Shown: positions 33,592 to 64,000 of the stretch, in pieces
Numbering within the stretch: position 1 is the first letter of the stretch
How the letters are laid out: each line of letters begins with the position of its first letter
NCBI GenBank assembly: GCA_905160935.1
Contig: CAJHZI010000533.1
Coordinates: forward strand, 1,386,001-1,450,000
Direction: 5' to 3'
Source of the DNA: Enchytraeus crypticus
Lineage: Eukaryota; Annelida; Clitellata; Enchytraeida; Enchytraeidae
DNA: 64,000 nt
Program-made: the position numbers and the translations under genes
Notes under the pieces: model-generated
Database searches by the model: none
Seen by the model: only the letters and a program-made list of their open reading frames with translations
Told to the model about the DNA's origin: nothing

Positions 33592-34185
33592 CTAATTAAT
33601 TAATTAATTAATTGCTACGAGTCCATAGATCATAGTACGTCCGCTGAACAATAGACTCAGAGTAGAATTGATAACATAAATGTCCATTTTCACATGCAAG
33701 GATGAAGTGAGGATGAGTATCAGAAAAAACGAAATACATCGCATGACTTTGAGATCAATTCTTATTCATTTGATTAAAATTCAGACAATTTCTGTTACAT
33801 AACATTATTACCTTTAGGCTCATAAAATTTGCATATTTATATTTTTCAAATTACACAACACCTATACAACACGTGGTAAATCTATAGGCATCAAATTGAT
33901 TATCTACCATATAATCTAAATTTAAATTAAACTCCGAGATTTGCCTTTAAACTCTGAGATTTGCCATTATAATGTAGCCAATATTACAGCAAACCGAGTC
34001 AGCCAATCACCACAGCATTACATTCATGTTTATTGCGACTAAGGTTGATGAATCGTATTACGCTCATTTTGCTAATGAATTCTTTAACTGATCATCGTCA
34101 GAGCTTTCGAGCGCCCGAATTTCTAAAACACAGAAAATATATTGTGAAACTATTATTATTTATTCTTATTACAATTACATTCTCT

Positions 34186-34235
34186 AATCCTGACCCAAAT
34201 TAAACTGGGATACCAGGGAAGATGATGATTATGAT
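34186..34235 (+). repeat. Repeat tail ending in (GAT)n
   Basis: AATCCTGACCC..TTAAACTGGGAT..CAGGGAAGATGATGATTATG matches the (GAT)n-tailed core. Confidence 0.65.
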
Positions 34236-34333
34236 TATTACAATTATGTCTCCTTATCGATTCATTCCCGCAGCAGGTTTATTTTACTTTGTAAATCTGC
34301 GAAATATCCTGTAGATTATCCTGCACAAGGTGC

Positions 34334-34447
34334 AGGCAGTGACGAGAAAATGGTAAGATACATGTATACAACCGCGTATCAGTATGCGTATCTCTCCCAT
34401 CGCTGATATCGCTTTAGAGAAATGAAATTGGCGTTAACACTGATGAT
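34334..34447 (+). repeat. Degenerate tRNA-derived SINE (family A)
   Basis: GCAGGCAGTGACGA..GGTAAGATAC, CCGCGTATCAGTATGCG, CGCTGATATCGCTTTAGAG and AATTGGCGTTAAC follow the family-A order with many changes. Confidence 0.6.
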
Positions 34448-34681
34448 ATCGTCGGGTTCTTTTAAAGTTTAAAAGCTTTAAACTTTGTATGTAATCATCT
34501 ACTTATCAAATAACCCGAGCTGTCTCGTTAATTGCTGCAATATCTACTTTAATCCAATTTAACAAAATAATAATAAACATGCGTTATAGTGAAATGATCA
34601 ACTATGTCGATATCTATCACTTTTAATACCACATGTTTAAACCATTAGGCAATTTAGACTATTTTCCGTATAATCAGTCCA

Positions 34682-34790
34682 GTGAATGTCCGAGATTTTA
34701 CCCTCAGATCAGCGCGGCTGGGATTCGAACCCACGAGGGTTCAATTCATCTCAGGAGCTGTCAATTGAAACTTCATGACGTTGCCCCATC
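34682..34790 (-). repeat. Second tRNA-like SINE family, reverse copy
   Basis: Reversed, it shows CCTGAGATGAATTGAACCC, a perfect B box GGGTTCGAATCCC and AATCTCGGACATTCAC. The copy at 54585 shares the same text and retains the A-box part. Confidence 0.65.
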
Positions 34791-34836
34791 AAACGGATAA
34801 TTAGATAATGGATATCGGATAAAGAACTACTAGTAA

Positions 34837-35017
34837 CAGGGGCGTCCATTCTCCTCGAGCAACAAAGCACGCACGCACGCTTCCCCTTCGCCGAATTTAC
34901 GATTTTCCACTCTCCTTCCTTGCTTTCCAAAAATCTGTGTCTTTTCTACTCCCCCCCCCCCCTATTTTTGCCAACGACGCAACTTGCGTCATTGCTAACA
35001 CAGGATGAACGCCCCTG
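34837..35017. mobile_element. 181-bp hAT-type MITE with perfect 8-bp target duplication
   Basis: The ends CAGGGGCGTCCATTCTCC and (reversed) CAGGGGCGTTCATCCTGT form an imperfect terminal inverted repeat. Both flanks are ACTAGTAA (34829-34836 and 35018-35025). Eight-base duplications and CA.GG ends are typical of hAT elements. There is no coding capacity, so it needs a transposase supplied from elsewhere. Confidence 0.9.
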
Positions 35018-35220
35018 ACTAGTAACACTTACATTATGTTATATTTAGAAGATATTATGCGTGCACATACTGTGATATTTAGAAGATATAATAGCTTCTT
35101 ATTCTAGTTTTCCAATAGGGAGACAATAAAGGGAGATAATAAAAGTACTAGGAGATAAAAGCGACGCGAAATCAAATTTCAAACAAATATCTAGAGAAAA
35201 CTAACCGTTAATATTTGACC

Positions 35221-56002
<20,782 letters not shown>

Positions 56003-56326
56003 TCTCAAGTTTTCAGCTTTAGACTCAACTGACCAAAACAAAGCTATATATAGTTCCCTTCTTTCTGAAAATATTATGAAAACTATTTAACTAATACTAT
56101 AGAAAGTTCAACTTAATTATAAATGTGCAGCAAGAAAATTGACAAAATATCACTCTATACATGATACCAAAATTCACTTTCAAAGATATAAACTGAAATA
56201 ATCAAAATCTTAAAGAAAAATATATTTGACTATATAGAACACATGTATGCAATAAATAGTCTGTATTTTTCTGTAGAAATATGATTCCACTAAATCCTAT
56301 CACTACAGTAATGCTACTCATTGGCC

Positions 56327-57000
56327 TCAACAATGGCTTAGCTGCAGGGTCGTTTGGGGTTGATCAAACAACCTCACTTCAGAAAAATTGGCCCACGCAA
56401 AATCAAGCAAATCAGAGATATTTAGTATGGGGGAGTCTGCAATGAGAAGGTATTCTGTTTTTGAAGGATTGACAACAAGACGACTGGCGCAAAACCAAGA
56501 GTGAACTAGATCAAGGGTAGAAGTAAGCTTAGACAGAGCATCAGAAGAATCAGGACTAGAGAACGAGACATAAATCTGGGTGTCATCAGCATAAAAGTGA
56601 AATTTAAGCATGGAATCAGTTAGCAAATGACTTAAAGGGGTAGTATATAAGGTGAAAAGGAGGGGACCAAGCACAGAACCCTGAGGGACTCCACAAGGTA
56701 GAGTGCAGGATGGTGATAAAGTGTTTTCAATAATTACAGATTGGGTACGCTGTGAAAGGTATGAAGATAGGAGACCATGAGCCTTGTCAGAGATTCCGAA
56801 GCAAGAATTGAGTCTAGAAAGGAGTATATTGTGGTTTATGGTGTCAAAAGCGGCAGAGAGATCGAGAAGAACTAGGGCAGATATGTGCTGAGCGTCCATG
56901 GCTAGACAGAGATCATTGTGGATCTTGGTTAGTGCCATTTCAGTTGAGTAGAATTTATGATAGGCAGATTGAAAAGGTGAGAGTGATAAGAAAGATGCGT
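56327..57000 (-). pseudogene. CR1/Jockey-like LINE reverse transcriptase fragment
   Basis: An uninterrupted frame reads SPFQSAYHKFYSTEMALTKI then LVLLDLSAAFDTINHNILLS (the first catalytic Asp region), CGVPQGSVLGPLLFTLYTTP and FHFYADDTQIYVS (YADD catalytic box), then NPSKTEYLL. It covers the palm of the reverse transcriptase only. The endonuclease and C terminus are absent. It lies ~320 bases upstream of the NSF start on the same strand. Confidence 0.9.
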
Positions 57001-57516
57001 GTACGAATGATCTTAGTCATAAGAAGTTAAAGTAGATTAATGTGTGTAAGAATGATCTTAGCAGTAAGAAGCTAAAGTAGACTGCTTTATATCCAGTGGC
57101 GGTGCCAGGCATAGGCTGGAGTAGGCTATAGCCTACTCGGTTTTTTGAAAAAAAAAATTTTTTGGTCGTCAAAATGATGTAGTAAACTTTCTCTCCGATC
57201 TCTCGTTCAGAAGTCGTTCTACAAATTACAATCTTTTTATTTACGCTTGACGCGAATTGTAATTTATAAGTTTCGTCGACTGTTAAAACAGAAAGGTAAT
57301 ATAACGTGTAACTTTTGTAACAAACACTATCATTGGACAACTCTCAGCGAATTAGGTCAGTTAAGATGCGAAACGCTGATTCTGCACTGAAAATCATTCA
57401 ACGAATGCTGTGATTGATGCAAATTGGCGCAGTCGTGCCGGTAAACAATATAAGCGAAGCTTTAAAGCCTAAATTAATATTACTTTACACTTGAAGTCAA
57501 ATTACGGTAATAAATT

Positions 57517-57551
57517 AATTAATTTAGTGTCACAGTGACACTAAATTAATT
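57517..57551. repeat. Perfect 17-bp-arm palindrome inside the hAT element
   Basis: AATTAATTTAGTGTCAC and its exact complement flank a single A. It is upstream of the transposase start. Confidence 0.93.
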
Positions 57552-57827
57552 TAATTAATTTAATTTAATTTCGTTAAATTCAAAAATTATATATTACTAG
57601 ATTTAAGATTATTATAACTTAAGTTAAACTATTTGACAGTAATTTATTTCTCTTATAATAATCTATCACACTATCACTAAAAAGTCGTAAATTAATTGAA
57701 ATGAACTTGATTCTTGATAATTATTTTGATACATTGATATCGATAATTATAAGTTTTATTTTTAATTTAGACAATAATTCCAATTCTTCCAGTCATTTCC
57801 CTGACATTTGTGAAATTGTGAATCAAA

Positions 57828-60009
57828 ATGAGTGAAACTGTAGCAGCACCAAGTGACATTAGCAAGGACAAAGATTCCACACCTGTACAGCCTAGATTGA
57901 AAACATTTCCTAAGACCCAGATAGGAAGGCAAAACCGCAGCTTTAATTCATCTTGGTATGAAAAGTATAACATGTTAGAATATTCGGTCGTAAAAGATCA
58001 AGTTTACTGCTTATGTTGTCGACATTTTCCTACTGCCAACCAAAATTGGTTCATCACCGAATTTTCTGATTGGAAAAATATGCCTAAGCAATTTGAAAAC
58101 CATTTCGCATCCGGTAAATCCGCACATCAATTTTCATTTGAAAAATATACAGCTTACATCCAGTCGAAGACAAGCGGATCTGTTGCTAGTCAGATATCTG
58201 TTCACCACAAAAGTGACATAATAAGGAACTGTGAAGTATTGGCAACTCACGTTCAAGTGATTTTGATGTGTGTGCAACAAGACATTGCCCTGAGAGGTCA
58301 CCGAGAAAACGATGAATCAACAAACAGGGGGAACTTCTTAGAAATACTTGAGCTTTTGAAACGAAAATGTCCGGACTAGCTGAAATCAGAGACCATGCCA
58401 AATAATGCAAAGTACATAAATCATGAAGTACAAAACGAAATTTTGAATGTAAGTGGATGTTTGGTAAAAAATATAATTGCCAACGAAATTCGTAATCTGA
58501 CTGAGGCATTTGCAATCATAGCAGATGAGTCTAAAGATAAAGGAGGTATTGAACAGTTAAGTGTTTGTTTAAGATATGTACACGGTGAAGATGTGAAAGA
58601 AAGATTTATTGCGTTTCTATATTTGCACCAATTTGATGCCGAGTCAATTACATCGTCTATCATCAAAATTATAAATGAAACAGGGCTAAATATAAAAAAA
58701 TGTGTTGCACAAACATATGATGGAGCTAGTACAATGTCAGGAGATGTTACTGGTGTGAAAAAACGAATATCTGACATAGTTGGCGGTTTTTGTCCCTATG
58801 TGCACTGTTATGCACATCGTCTAAATCTGGTTTTAGTCGACTGTTGCTCAAACATTCCAGAGCTGAAGGACTTATTTGCTGCAAGCCATATACAATTTTC
58901 AGTGTAATTCTGTCTTGAGAAGTGAATATTTTGAAGAGTCGCAAAAGGAACTTCAACTCGAAGTATTGAAAATGCCTCAAAGTTGCCAAACGAGATGGTC
59001 CAGCAAGAAAAAAGGGGTGTTTTATTTCCGAAACAGGATTGACGCTGTAATTATGGCCTTAGAAGAAATAACGGAGAAAGGCAAACCTAGTGAAGCAGCA
59101 GAGTGCAAAGGTTACATCAGCCAGCTGCAGTCATTTAATATTTTGCTACTACTAGTACTAATGAACGAAGTACTTGGCACAACAAATACACTGTCGGAGT
59201 ATCTTCAAAATCCTGAATTAATTTATACACGAGCTATATCCTTGTGCGAAGCTACAATAAGTACTCTGAAAGAAATGAGAAGTGAAGTCAAATTCGAAGA
59301 AATATGGAGATCTGCTGCTGTGTTAGCAGAAAAGATATTTGTAGAAGTACCAAATCCTGATTCCGCACCTGGAAGCATGAAACGCCGAAAAATATTATCT
59401 AAGCGACTTACAGGCAGCCTACTGTTAAGCACAACCGGAAGCAGTAGCACAAACATTCAAACAATTCGAGTAAGTCTACGATCTATTTATTTTGAAATTA
59501 TTGATCGATTCATCTCTGAAATGTCGAGACGACTTTTGGATAATATTGCTCTATGTAAAGGACTATTGGCTGCTGAACCTCAAAACAATTTATTCATGAA
59601 CTCTGAAGAAATATTGAAATTTTGCAAAGAGTTTAGTCGGTTCAGTTTTAATATAGATTCTTTGAAAAATCAGATACCAGTTGCGAAGAATTTATTCACT
59701 GCTGAGAAAGCTGACAGCGTCATGGGCTGCTACAGAGTCCTTTTTGCAATGAAAGAAAGTTTCTTCGATTTATTTCTTTATTACAAGCTAGTGTTAACCA
59801 TACCCATGTCTAGTGCAAGTAGTGAAAGAAGTTTTAGCTCATTAAATCGAATAAAATCATTACTGCGCATGACTATGGTTGAGGACAGATCATCAAATTT
59901 AACACTGTTGTCCATTAACTGAGATTTGAGCAATCGACTGAACGAGGATCCTTTCATGGTAGTTGACGAATTTGCAAAACTTGCCAGTAGGCGAATCTCA
60001 TTTGCTATT
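57828..60009 (+). pseudogene. hAT transposase, ZMYM1-like, inactivated
   Basis: The N terminus has a TTF/BED-type zinc finger (VYCLCCRHFPTANQNWF..FSDWKN, His-rich end HFASGKSAHQF). The RNase-H-like core follows: AIIADESKDKGGIEQLSV (first catalytic Asp), AQTYDGASTMSG (second) and CYAHRLNLVLVDC. The C-terminal hAT dimerisation region reads LTIPMSSASSERSFSSLNRI and SNRLNEDPFMVVDEFAKLA. The frame is broken by TAG at 58377, a frameshift near 58880 and TGA at 59920. The remaining text is otherwise well kept, so loss of function looks recent. Proteins of this type are often annotated 'zinc finger MYM-type protein 1-like'. Confidence 0.92.
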
Positions 60010-60592
60010 TAAATGGGGTTCATAACCGTTCAGTTAATTATAAAACTCTGATGAAGTTGTAAATATAACTAATTGATCTGTATTCCAAAAACATTTGTTT
60101 GTTAGATTGATTTTATGACATTATGTAACTTGTACCAAGTTGGAAAGAATGAAAACTTAACTCTGTAATTCCTGTGGCGTGCGGATTATATTTCATTTAT
60201 ACTACTTTAATTAGTGTAGATGACGTAGACGCCTAGATATTGTAATTTGTAGCCTGTAGTGTACTAGTGTAGTGTTACTAGTGTAGCTTACCGGAAACAA
60301 AATTCTCCCGCTCCCGCAGGATTTTTACGGATGCAATTTTACCACATGCAGCCTATACCTATAACTATTGGTATAGGCTGGGATAGGCTCAGGGTCTCAG
60401 GCGCAACTCTGACAGCACAACACCCCCCCCCCCCCGCTCAACTCAGAGTCTGACGAAACATCGAAAAAGAAAATGATGTATTGAACTTGAAGTTTCTAAA
60501 TTCTGTTACCACCCCCCTCCCCCCCGGCTCATCACATTATGACGAAAAGAAAAATTTTAGCCTACTCGGAAAAAATCCTGGCGCCGCTACTG

Positions 60593-61424
60593 TTTATATC
60601 ATCAAGAAACTAGGAAGCACTTAGCACTAAACTCTACTAATATATCACCTGAAATGACGCTAAAATACTACGTTCTGTGTCATCAATTGTGACTAATGAT
60701 CATCTACACGTTTTAAAATGCTATCTTACTAAGAATTAAGTTCCATGTAATCAATAACTGACGATTGATGGTTGATTCATAGTAAACAGTGCAATATCAC
60801 TGTAAACAGCATTATAATTGTATATAAATAAAGTACAGAGTCGTAGATATGAATCAGCCTCAAGCAGATAAATATATATTATAGTATTATTATGCTTTAC
60901 TATTATTTTTAAATACCAATTTAAATGCCTTTTATATTTGTTTATTTTATTTTTAATGTAGGCATCATTAAATCACGCCACTTTGGCTACTCAATACCCC
61001 TTTTCTTACAGGCGCATTTGGAAAATTACAGTGCAGCATACCACACGGTTAGAATCCTAGATTATAATAATTCACAGTTTTACATAAAGCATCGTAAATC
61101 AAAACCTTTACTGATGATGAAAATATGTAAAATGTCGGAATTAATATGCAGTCTTACGCCGACATTTAACGGCGAACCTATTTAATTAATTAATAAATAT
61201 GAATCAGCTGTTAGAAAGGCTTCCTGTCAAGTTAACAAATTAAATTGAAAGCGCAAAAATCATCATCAGCATCACTCGTTTACTTCAGATATAAGTCCAT
61301 AAAGCATTGCATGATACAATGACAGAAACAAGAGAAAAAGAATTGCGTAGCCGCCTAGCAAGGAAAGATACAAAACCTAAATGGAAAACAGTGATCAGCT
61401 TAGATAGAACCTATAGACATGGAT
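60593..61424. other. No recognisable feature
   Basis: The 8-bp duplication opens this stretch. An 86-codon + strand frame at 60925 shows no known motif. Confidence 0.45.
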
Positions 61425-63315
61425 ACGGTGGCTCGCAACTGCCATCAATTTTTTTTTTTTTAAACAAAAAATCAAAAAAACAAAAAAACAAACAAATCTT
61501 TGTTACTATAAATAACCACTTTGTTACTATAAATAGCTCACTAGCAGTATCTATATCACACATAGTCGATGACAACATCCAGCACTCGATCTTGAATCAA
61601 AGGCCAGTCCATGTGCAAAAAATAAAGTTTATTGTCAATGATAACATCGAGCACTCGATCTCGCGCCAAATCCAAACCGATGAGCAAAAAATTAGGTCAA
61701 AAACAGTGCAAATCCAAAATTCAGGTAATTAGTCATGTTAAGCGAATTCGTCAATGACAACATCGAGCACGCGATGTCAAACCAAAGCCAAGCCCATGAG
61801 CAAAAAGGAGGTTAAAACTGTGCAAATTCAATATTCAGTTAATTAGTCATACTAAGTTAATTTGTTTATGACAACATCGAGCACTCGATCTTGGGCCAAA
61901 GTCAAACCGATGAGCACAAAATTAGGTCAAAAACGGTGCAAATCCAAACTTCAGTTAATTAGTCATACTAAGTGAATTCGTCAATGACAACATCGATCAC
62001 TCGATCTCGAGCCAAAGCCAAACCGATGAGCACAAAATTAGGTCAAAAGCGGTGATAATTACAAGGTGAGTCTTTGGACTGATTTTCTGCATTTTGGAAT
62101 TTGCACCGTTTTGACCTAATTTTGTGCTCATCGGTTTGGCTTTGGTTTGACATCGCGTGCTCGATGTTGTCATTGACGAATTCACTTAATATGACTAATT
62201 AACTGAATTTTGGATTTACACCGTTTTTGACCTAATTTGTGCTCATCGGTTTGGCTTTGGCTCGAGATCGAGTGCTCGATGTTGTCATTGACAATAAACT
62301 TTATTTTTTGCACATAGGCTGGCCTTTGATTCAAGATCGAGTGCTGGATGTTGTCATCGACTATATGTGATATAGATACTGCTAGTGTGCTATTTATAGT
62401 AACAAAGTGGCTATTTATAGTAACAAAGATTTGTTTGTTTTTTTGTTTTTTTGATTTTTTGTTTTTTTGTTTTTTTGTTTTTTTGTTTTTTTGTTTTTTT
62501 GTTTTTTTGTTTTTTTGTTTTTTTGTTTTTTTGTTTTTTTGTTTTTTTGTTTTTTTGTTTTTTTGTTTTTTTGTTTTTTGTTTCAAAAAAAATTTATGGC
62601 AGTTGCGAGCCACCGTATCAATGACAACATCGAGCACTCGATCTCGAGCCAAAGCCAAACCGATGAGCACAAAATTAGGTCAAAAACGGTGCAAATTCCA
62701 AAATGCAGAAAATCAGTCCAAAGACTCACCTTGTAATTATCACCGCTTTTGACCTAATTTTGTGCTCATCGGTTTGCCTTTGGCTCAAGATCGAGTGCTC
62801 GATGTTGTCATAAACAAATTCACTTAGTATGACTAATTAACTGAATATTGAATTTGCACAGTTTTAACCTCCTTTTTGCTCATCGGCTTGGCTTTGGTTT
62901 GACATCGCGTGCTCGATGTTGTCATTGACGAATTCACTTAACATGACTAATTAACTGAATTTTGGATTTGCACCGTTTTTGACCTAATTTTGTGCTCATC
63001 GGTTTGGCTTTGGCTCGAGATCGAGTGCTCGATGTTGTCATTGACAATAAACTTTATTTTTTGCACATAGGCTGGCCTTTGATTCAAGATCGAGTGCTGG
63101 ATGTTGTCATGACTATGTGTGATATAGATACTGCTAGTGTGCTATTTATAGTAACAAAGTGGCTATTTATAGTAACAAAGATTTGTTTGTTTTTTTGTTT
63201 TTTTGTTTTTTTGTTTTTTTGTTTTTTTGTTTTTTTGTTTTTTTGTTTTTTTGTTTTTTTGATTTTTTGTTTCAAAAAAAAAAAAAATTTATGGCAGTTG
63301 CGAGCCACCGTACAT
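61425..63315. repeat. Nested inverted array of ~115-bp units
   Basis: Units contain GACAACATCGAGCACTCGAT, AAAGCCAAACCGATGAGCAC, AAAATTAGGTCAAAAACGGT and TTAATTAGTCATACTAAGTG. Plus-oriented units fill 61560-62070, minus-oriented ones 62090-62400, a plus unit is at 62612-62720 and minus units are at 62735-63110. GGTGGCTCGCAACTGCCAT and its reverse mark the outer edges (61428, ~62596, ~63293). Next to these edges lie an A-rich tract or GT7 octanucleotide arrays (62430-62585, 63185-63270). There is no gene; Lys/Asn- or Phe-rich open frames are repeat translations. Confidence 0.9.
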
Positions 63316-64000
63316 GGAAGAAATAAGAGCATCATTAGACTTCTCAATACGTTATAACCATAGAATAAAGAAAAACAATAGAAGTGTCAAAGGCAATCTC
63401 AACCATTGTAAACATTGAGTTCAAGAATTGCACGGATGCCAACAACTATTTTTGGTAGCCAGACGTAAACAATATCAGCTGATCGTTATTTAAAGGCATA
63501 AAATACTGTAGTTTTTGAGCACTTTAAAATATTTTGAACGATAATTAAACACTTTAGGAGCACATTTATCGACACATCTCCAACATATCGTCATGAAAAA
63601 AAATTATTTGAAACGAATTCCTATTAATTGGATATATATTTTTATAATACAAGATGCAAACAAATTTTACTTAAAATCTCTTAAAGGATATTCCCCGTTC
63701 TTTAGTTTCCGGATTTCTGGAATTTGTATACCCAAATGCGCAACAATACATCATCTTAAAACCGTTTAGAGACCGAATATCATGAAATAAATCTGAAATT
63801 ACAGATATTGCTATTAAATACACATATGTCAAAGGGGCTTTGCTTACCCTTTCGATTAATTGGAGAATGTTGGAAATCAAGTTGCTCTTGTTACAAAACG
63901 GGTATCGCTGAAACAACAGTCATGCCCTATCTACCTATTTTAAAGATCTTTGGTTTTAACAAACTAAAACGAGAGTTATACAACACTTTGTGAAATACCG
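63316..64000. other. No recognisable feature
   Basis: Unique AT-rich sequence to the end of the window. Confidence 0.45.

Larger units (their letters stand above)
57094..60592 (+). mobile_element. hAT transposon with perfect 8-bp target duplication
   Basis: The ends CAGTGGCGGTGCCAGG and (reversed) CAGTAGCGGCGCCAGG are imperfect terminal inverted repeats of the hAT type. They are flanked by TTTATATC on both sides (57086-57093 and 60593-60600). The 3.5-kb element carries one transposase gene, now broken. The left end also has a GAGTAGGCTATAGCCTACTC palindrome, and its AGTAGGC recurs near the right end. The intact target duplication shows that it is still a clean insertion in the NSF upstream region. 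Confidence 0.95.

Noticed and set aside
57767..58989. Minus-strand open frames across the hAT transposase
   Set aside because: They are antisense shadows of the transposase, whose zinc finger and catalytic motifs are on the + strand.
60925..61185. 86-codon + strand open frame
   Set aside because: No motif, no splice context and AT-rich low-complexity start. Chance is likely.
61307..63357. Lys/Asn-rich and Phe/Cys-rich open frames
   Set aside because: They are translations of GT7 or A-rich octanucleotide arrays and of the inverted repeat units.

Overview
The window is nuclear DNA from an animal. It is AT-rich, its genes are split by spliceosomal introns with GT..AG ends, and microsatellites, tandem arrays, SINEs, LINE fragments and DNA transposons fill most of the space. 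Gene content (a CTD small phosphatase, a spongin/short-chain-collagen-C4-like secreted protein, NSF) and the absence of vertebrate-type repeats point to an invertebrate metazoan. I cannot fix the phylum from sequence alone.

Layout. 0.9-3.2 kb, + strand: the last three exons of a CTDSP-family (SCP) phosphatase gene whose 5' part lies before the window. Its stop codon sits in the first unit of a ~49-bp minisatellite. 3.2-10.7 kb: no recognisable gene, with scattered SINEs. 11.1-13.4 kb, - strand: a complete two-exon gene for a 179-residue secreted C4-like protein, whose last codons are the first unit of a 41-bp minisatellite. 13.7-21.5 kb: a partial exon duplicate, a long GAGT-type array, TA arrays, foldback elements, a 5S-rRNA-related SINE and other repeats. 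22.4-24.2 kb: a decayed LINE. 25.3-29.6 kb, + strand: an unrecognised locus rich in Tyr and Pro motifs, with splice-compatible exons but several frame breaks. 29.7-35.1 kb: a large inverted-repeat element, SINE pieces and a 181-bp hAT-type MITE with a perfect target duplication.

35.2-56.0 kb, - strand: the main gene, a complete NSF (N-ethylmaleimide-sensitive factor) gene. I resolved 21 coding exons that join in phase to 744 codons plus stop. Its introns carry eight copies of one tRNA-derived SINE, LINE fragments and minisatellites. 56.3-60.6 kb, upstream of NSF: a CR1/Jockey-like LINE fragment and a 3.5-kb hAT transposon with a decayed ZMYM1-like transposase, imperfect inverted ends and a perfect 8-bp target duplication. 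61.4-63.3 kb: a nested inverted array of ~115-bp units.

The most unusual theme is that tandem duplications repeatedly start at the edges of coding exons. NSF exons 13, 15 and 19 each have extra copies of one exon edge, often with a usable splice site, in the adjoining intron. The stop-codon ends of the CTDSP and C4-like genes have each been amplified into minisatellites. A second theme is short near-perfect palindromes, one of which breaks the reading frame of the Tyr/Pro-rich locus. A third is a short hairpin, CTGCC-AGTA-GGCAG or a variant, at the 3' end shared by a LINE, a 5S-type SINE and another abundant repeat, which suggests that they use the same reverse transcriptase.
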